Part shown: piece after piece, positions 38,659-40,042 of the stretch
How positions within the stretch are numbered: position 1 is the first letter of the stretch
Layout: every line of letters starts with the position of its first letter
NCBI GenBank assembly: GCA_902536975.1
Contig: CACAZG010000005.1
Location: 1-40,042, forward strand
Origin: an uncultured Pelagibacteraceae bacterium
GTDB taxonomy: Bacteria; Pseudomonadota; Alphaproteobacteria; Pelagibacterales; Pelagibacteraceae
Direction: 5' to 3'
Length of the DNA: 40,042 nucleotides
Notes under the pieces: generated by a model
Told to the model about the DNA's origin: nothing
Seen by the model: only the letters and a program-made list of their open reading frames with translations
Database searches by the model: none
Translations under genes and position numbers: made by a program

Positions 38659-39981
38659 ATGGAATTTGAGATAGGAACACTCTCAATAATACTAATAGTA
38701 GGACTATTAGCATTGATATCAATAGGTGTGCCTATGGGTTTTGCTTCAGGTTTTATGGGAGCAGTGCTTGTGTTTTTATATATAGGTGAACATGCTTTAG
38801 GAATTTTGCTTTCAAGATATTATTCTCTTGTTGTAACTTACTCATTCTTATCGGTACCATTATTTATATTCATGGCCTCCTTACTTGAACGCTCGAATAT
38901 TGCAAGAGATTTGTATGATGCGCTAAATGCTTGGTTAAGAAAAACTAGAGGTGGAGTAGGTGTAGTAACAGCAATCATGGCAACAATCATGGCAGCGATG
39001 AGTGGAATTATCGGAGGAGAGATAGTTTTGTTGGGGCTGATTGCACTACCCCAGATGTTGCGATTGAAATATGATCAAGATATGTCGATTGGTATTATTT
39101 GTGCATCAGGTTCTCTAGGCACAATGATCCCACCATCGATTGTTTTAATTATTTATGGACTAACAACAGAAACTTCAATTACCATGTTGTTCCAAGAAGC
39201 AATTGTTCCTGGTCTAATGATATCTGGTTTAATAATTACATACATTCTTATTCGAACAAGAATACAACCTCATCTTGCACCACTTAGTGATGAGCCAGCA
39301 TTAACTTTAAAAGAAAAGATGTCATATCTTCCTGGTCTTTTACCACCTATTGGTATTGTAATAATTGTTTTGGGATCAATTTATTCTGGTATGACTGGTA
39401 TTACAGAAGCAGCTGGTATGGGTGTAGTTGCAACACTAATTATAATAGCTGCTAGAAAAGAGTTAACATGGTTTTTGTTTAAAGATGCACTTGTTAGAAC
39501 CTTTAAAGCTTCAGGAACTATATTAACAATTACTTTTGGTGCTACAGTTTTAGCAGGAGCCTATTCTCTTGCAGGAGGACCCACTTATGTTGCTGAAACA
39601 ATTTTAGCCTATGATTTAAAGCCAATGTATTTAATTTTTATGATGCAAATAATGTTTTTAATAATGGGTGCGTTCATGGATTGGGTTGGAATAGTTCTAT
39701 TAGCAATGCCAGTTTTTTTACCAATAGTACTAGCTCTAGGTTTTGATCCTATTTGGTTTGGAATACTATTCTGTGTAAATATGCAGGTTTCATTTTTAAG
39801 CCCACCATTTGGTCCTGCAGCATTCTATTTAAAATCAGTTGCTCCACCACACATTTCACTAACTGATATTTTCAGAGGTTTTGCACCATTTATAGTAATC
39901 CAATTGATTGTTTTGGCTTGTGTTATGTTCTTTCCAGAAGCAATGACGCAAAACTTCCACGATTTTGTCCCTAGAAAATAA
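38659..39981 (+). CDS. TRAP transporter large permease (DctM family)
   Basis: ORF 440 aa; GVPMGFASGFMGA, PSIVLIIYGLTTETSITMLFQEAIVPGL, FLSPPFGPAAFYLKSVAP. Confidence 0.96.
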   Translation: MEFEIGTLSIILIVGLLALISIGVPMGFASGFMGAVLVFLYIGEHALGILLSRYYSLVVTYSFLSVPLFIFMASLLERSNIARDLYDALNAWLRKTRGGVGVVTAIMATIMAAMSGIIGGEIVLLGLIALPQMLRLKYDQDMSIGIICASGSLGTMIPPSIVLIIYGLTTETSITMLFQEAIVPGLMISGLIITYILIRTRIQPHLAPLSDEPALTLKEKMSYLPGLLPPIGIVIIVLGSIYSGMTGITEAAGMGVVATLIIIAARKELTWFLFKDALVRTFKASGTILTITFGATVLAGAYSLAGGPTYVAETILAYDLKPMYLIFMMQIMFLIMGAFMDWVGIVLLAMPVFLPIVLALGFDPIWFGILFCVNMQVSFLSPPFGPAAFYLKSVAPPHISLTDIFRGFAPFIVIQLIVLACVMFFPEAMTQNFHDFVPRK

Positions 39982-40042
39982 TGCAAAATATAGGTTTTAT
40001 TGGTACTGGCCTTATGGGCTTTCCAATGGCAAAAAACATTCT
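39981..40042 (+). CDS. 3-hydroxyisobutyrate/2-hydroxy-3-oxopropionate reductase family (GarR-like), partial
   Basis: ATG at 39981 overlapping the dctM stop (TAATG) encodes MQNIGFIGTGLMGFPMAKNI, the typical N-terminal NAD(P)-binding motif; runs off the window end. Confidence 0.8.
   Translation, partial: MQNIGFIGTGLMGFPMAKNI

Noticed and set aside
39099-39287. 62-aa plus-strand ORF inside dctM
   Set aside because: Out-of-frame overlap with a conserved TRAP permease; no domain.
1-40042. CRISPR arrays, tRNA/rRNA genes, transposases, integrases, phage genes
   Set aside because: No regularly spaced repeats, cloverleaf-like or rRNA-like segments, and no mobile-element proteins seen among ORFs or gaps.

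Overview
AT-rich, very compact bacterial window. Gene content and style (proteorhodopsin, streamlined gene overlaps, many periplasmic binding proteins) suggest a SAR11/Pelagibacterales-like alphaproteobacterium; that taxonomic call is inference. About 1-16 kb is core: a truncated proteorhodopsin on the minus strand (absent from the ORF track because it runs off the edge), a PrpE/Acs-like acyl-CoA synthetase, SMR transporter, dihydroorotase-like amidohydrolase, YgfZ, MazG-like NTPase, FumC, AsmA-like, UvrD-type helicase, M24 peptidase, LigA, BamD and LpxC. About 16-40 kb is a catabolic island for sugars and sugar acids. It carries parts of five transporter types: a CUT2-type sugar SBP, TctCBA, a complete CUT1 ABC system, a DMT permease and a DctPQM TRAP system. 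It also has RbsD/FucU, ribokinase, RhmD-like, PdxA2-like, two SDRs, ROK, Gfo/Idh, UxaA-like, IlvD/Edd-like, 2-hydroxyacid dehydrogenase and a truncated GarR-like gene. Most notable: (1) a plus-strand relic of the C-terminus of an RbsC-type permease (about 15988-16074) abuts the 5' end of lpxC, so lpxC has only a TTG start immediately after a stop, and the neighbouring SBP is orphaned; this is either a real deletion junction or an assembly chimera. (2) A near-perfect intrinsic terminator lies inside the first 18 codons of tctB. (3) All four SBP genes are followed by a hairpin before the next operon gene. (4) The ROK kinase lacks the family zinc-binding cysteines.
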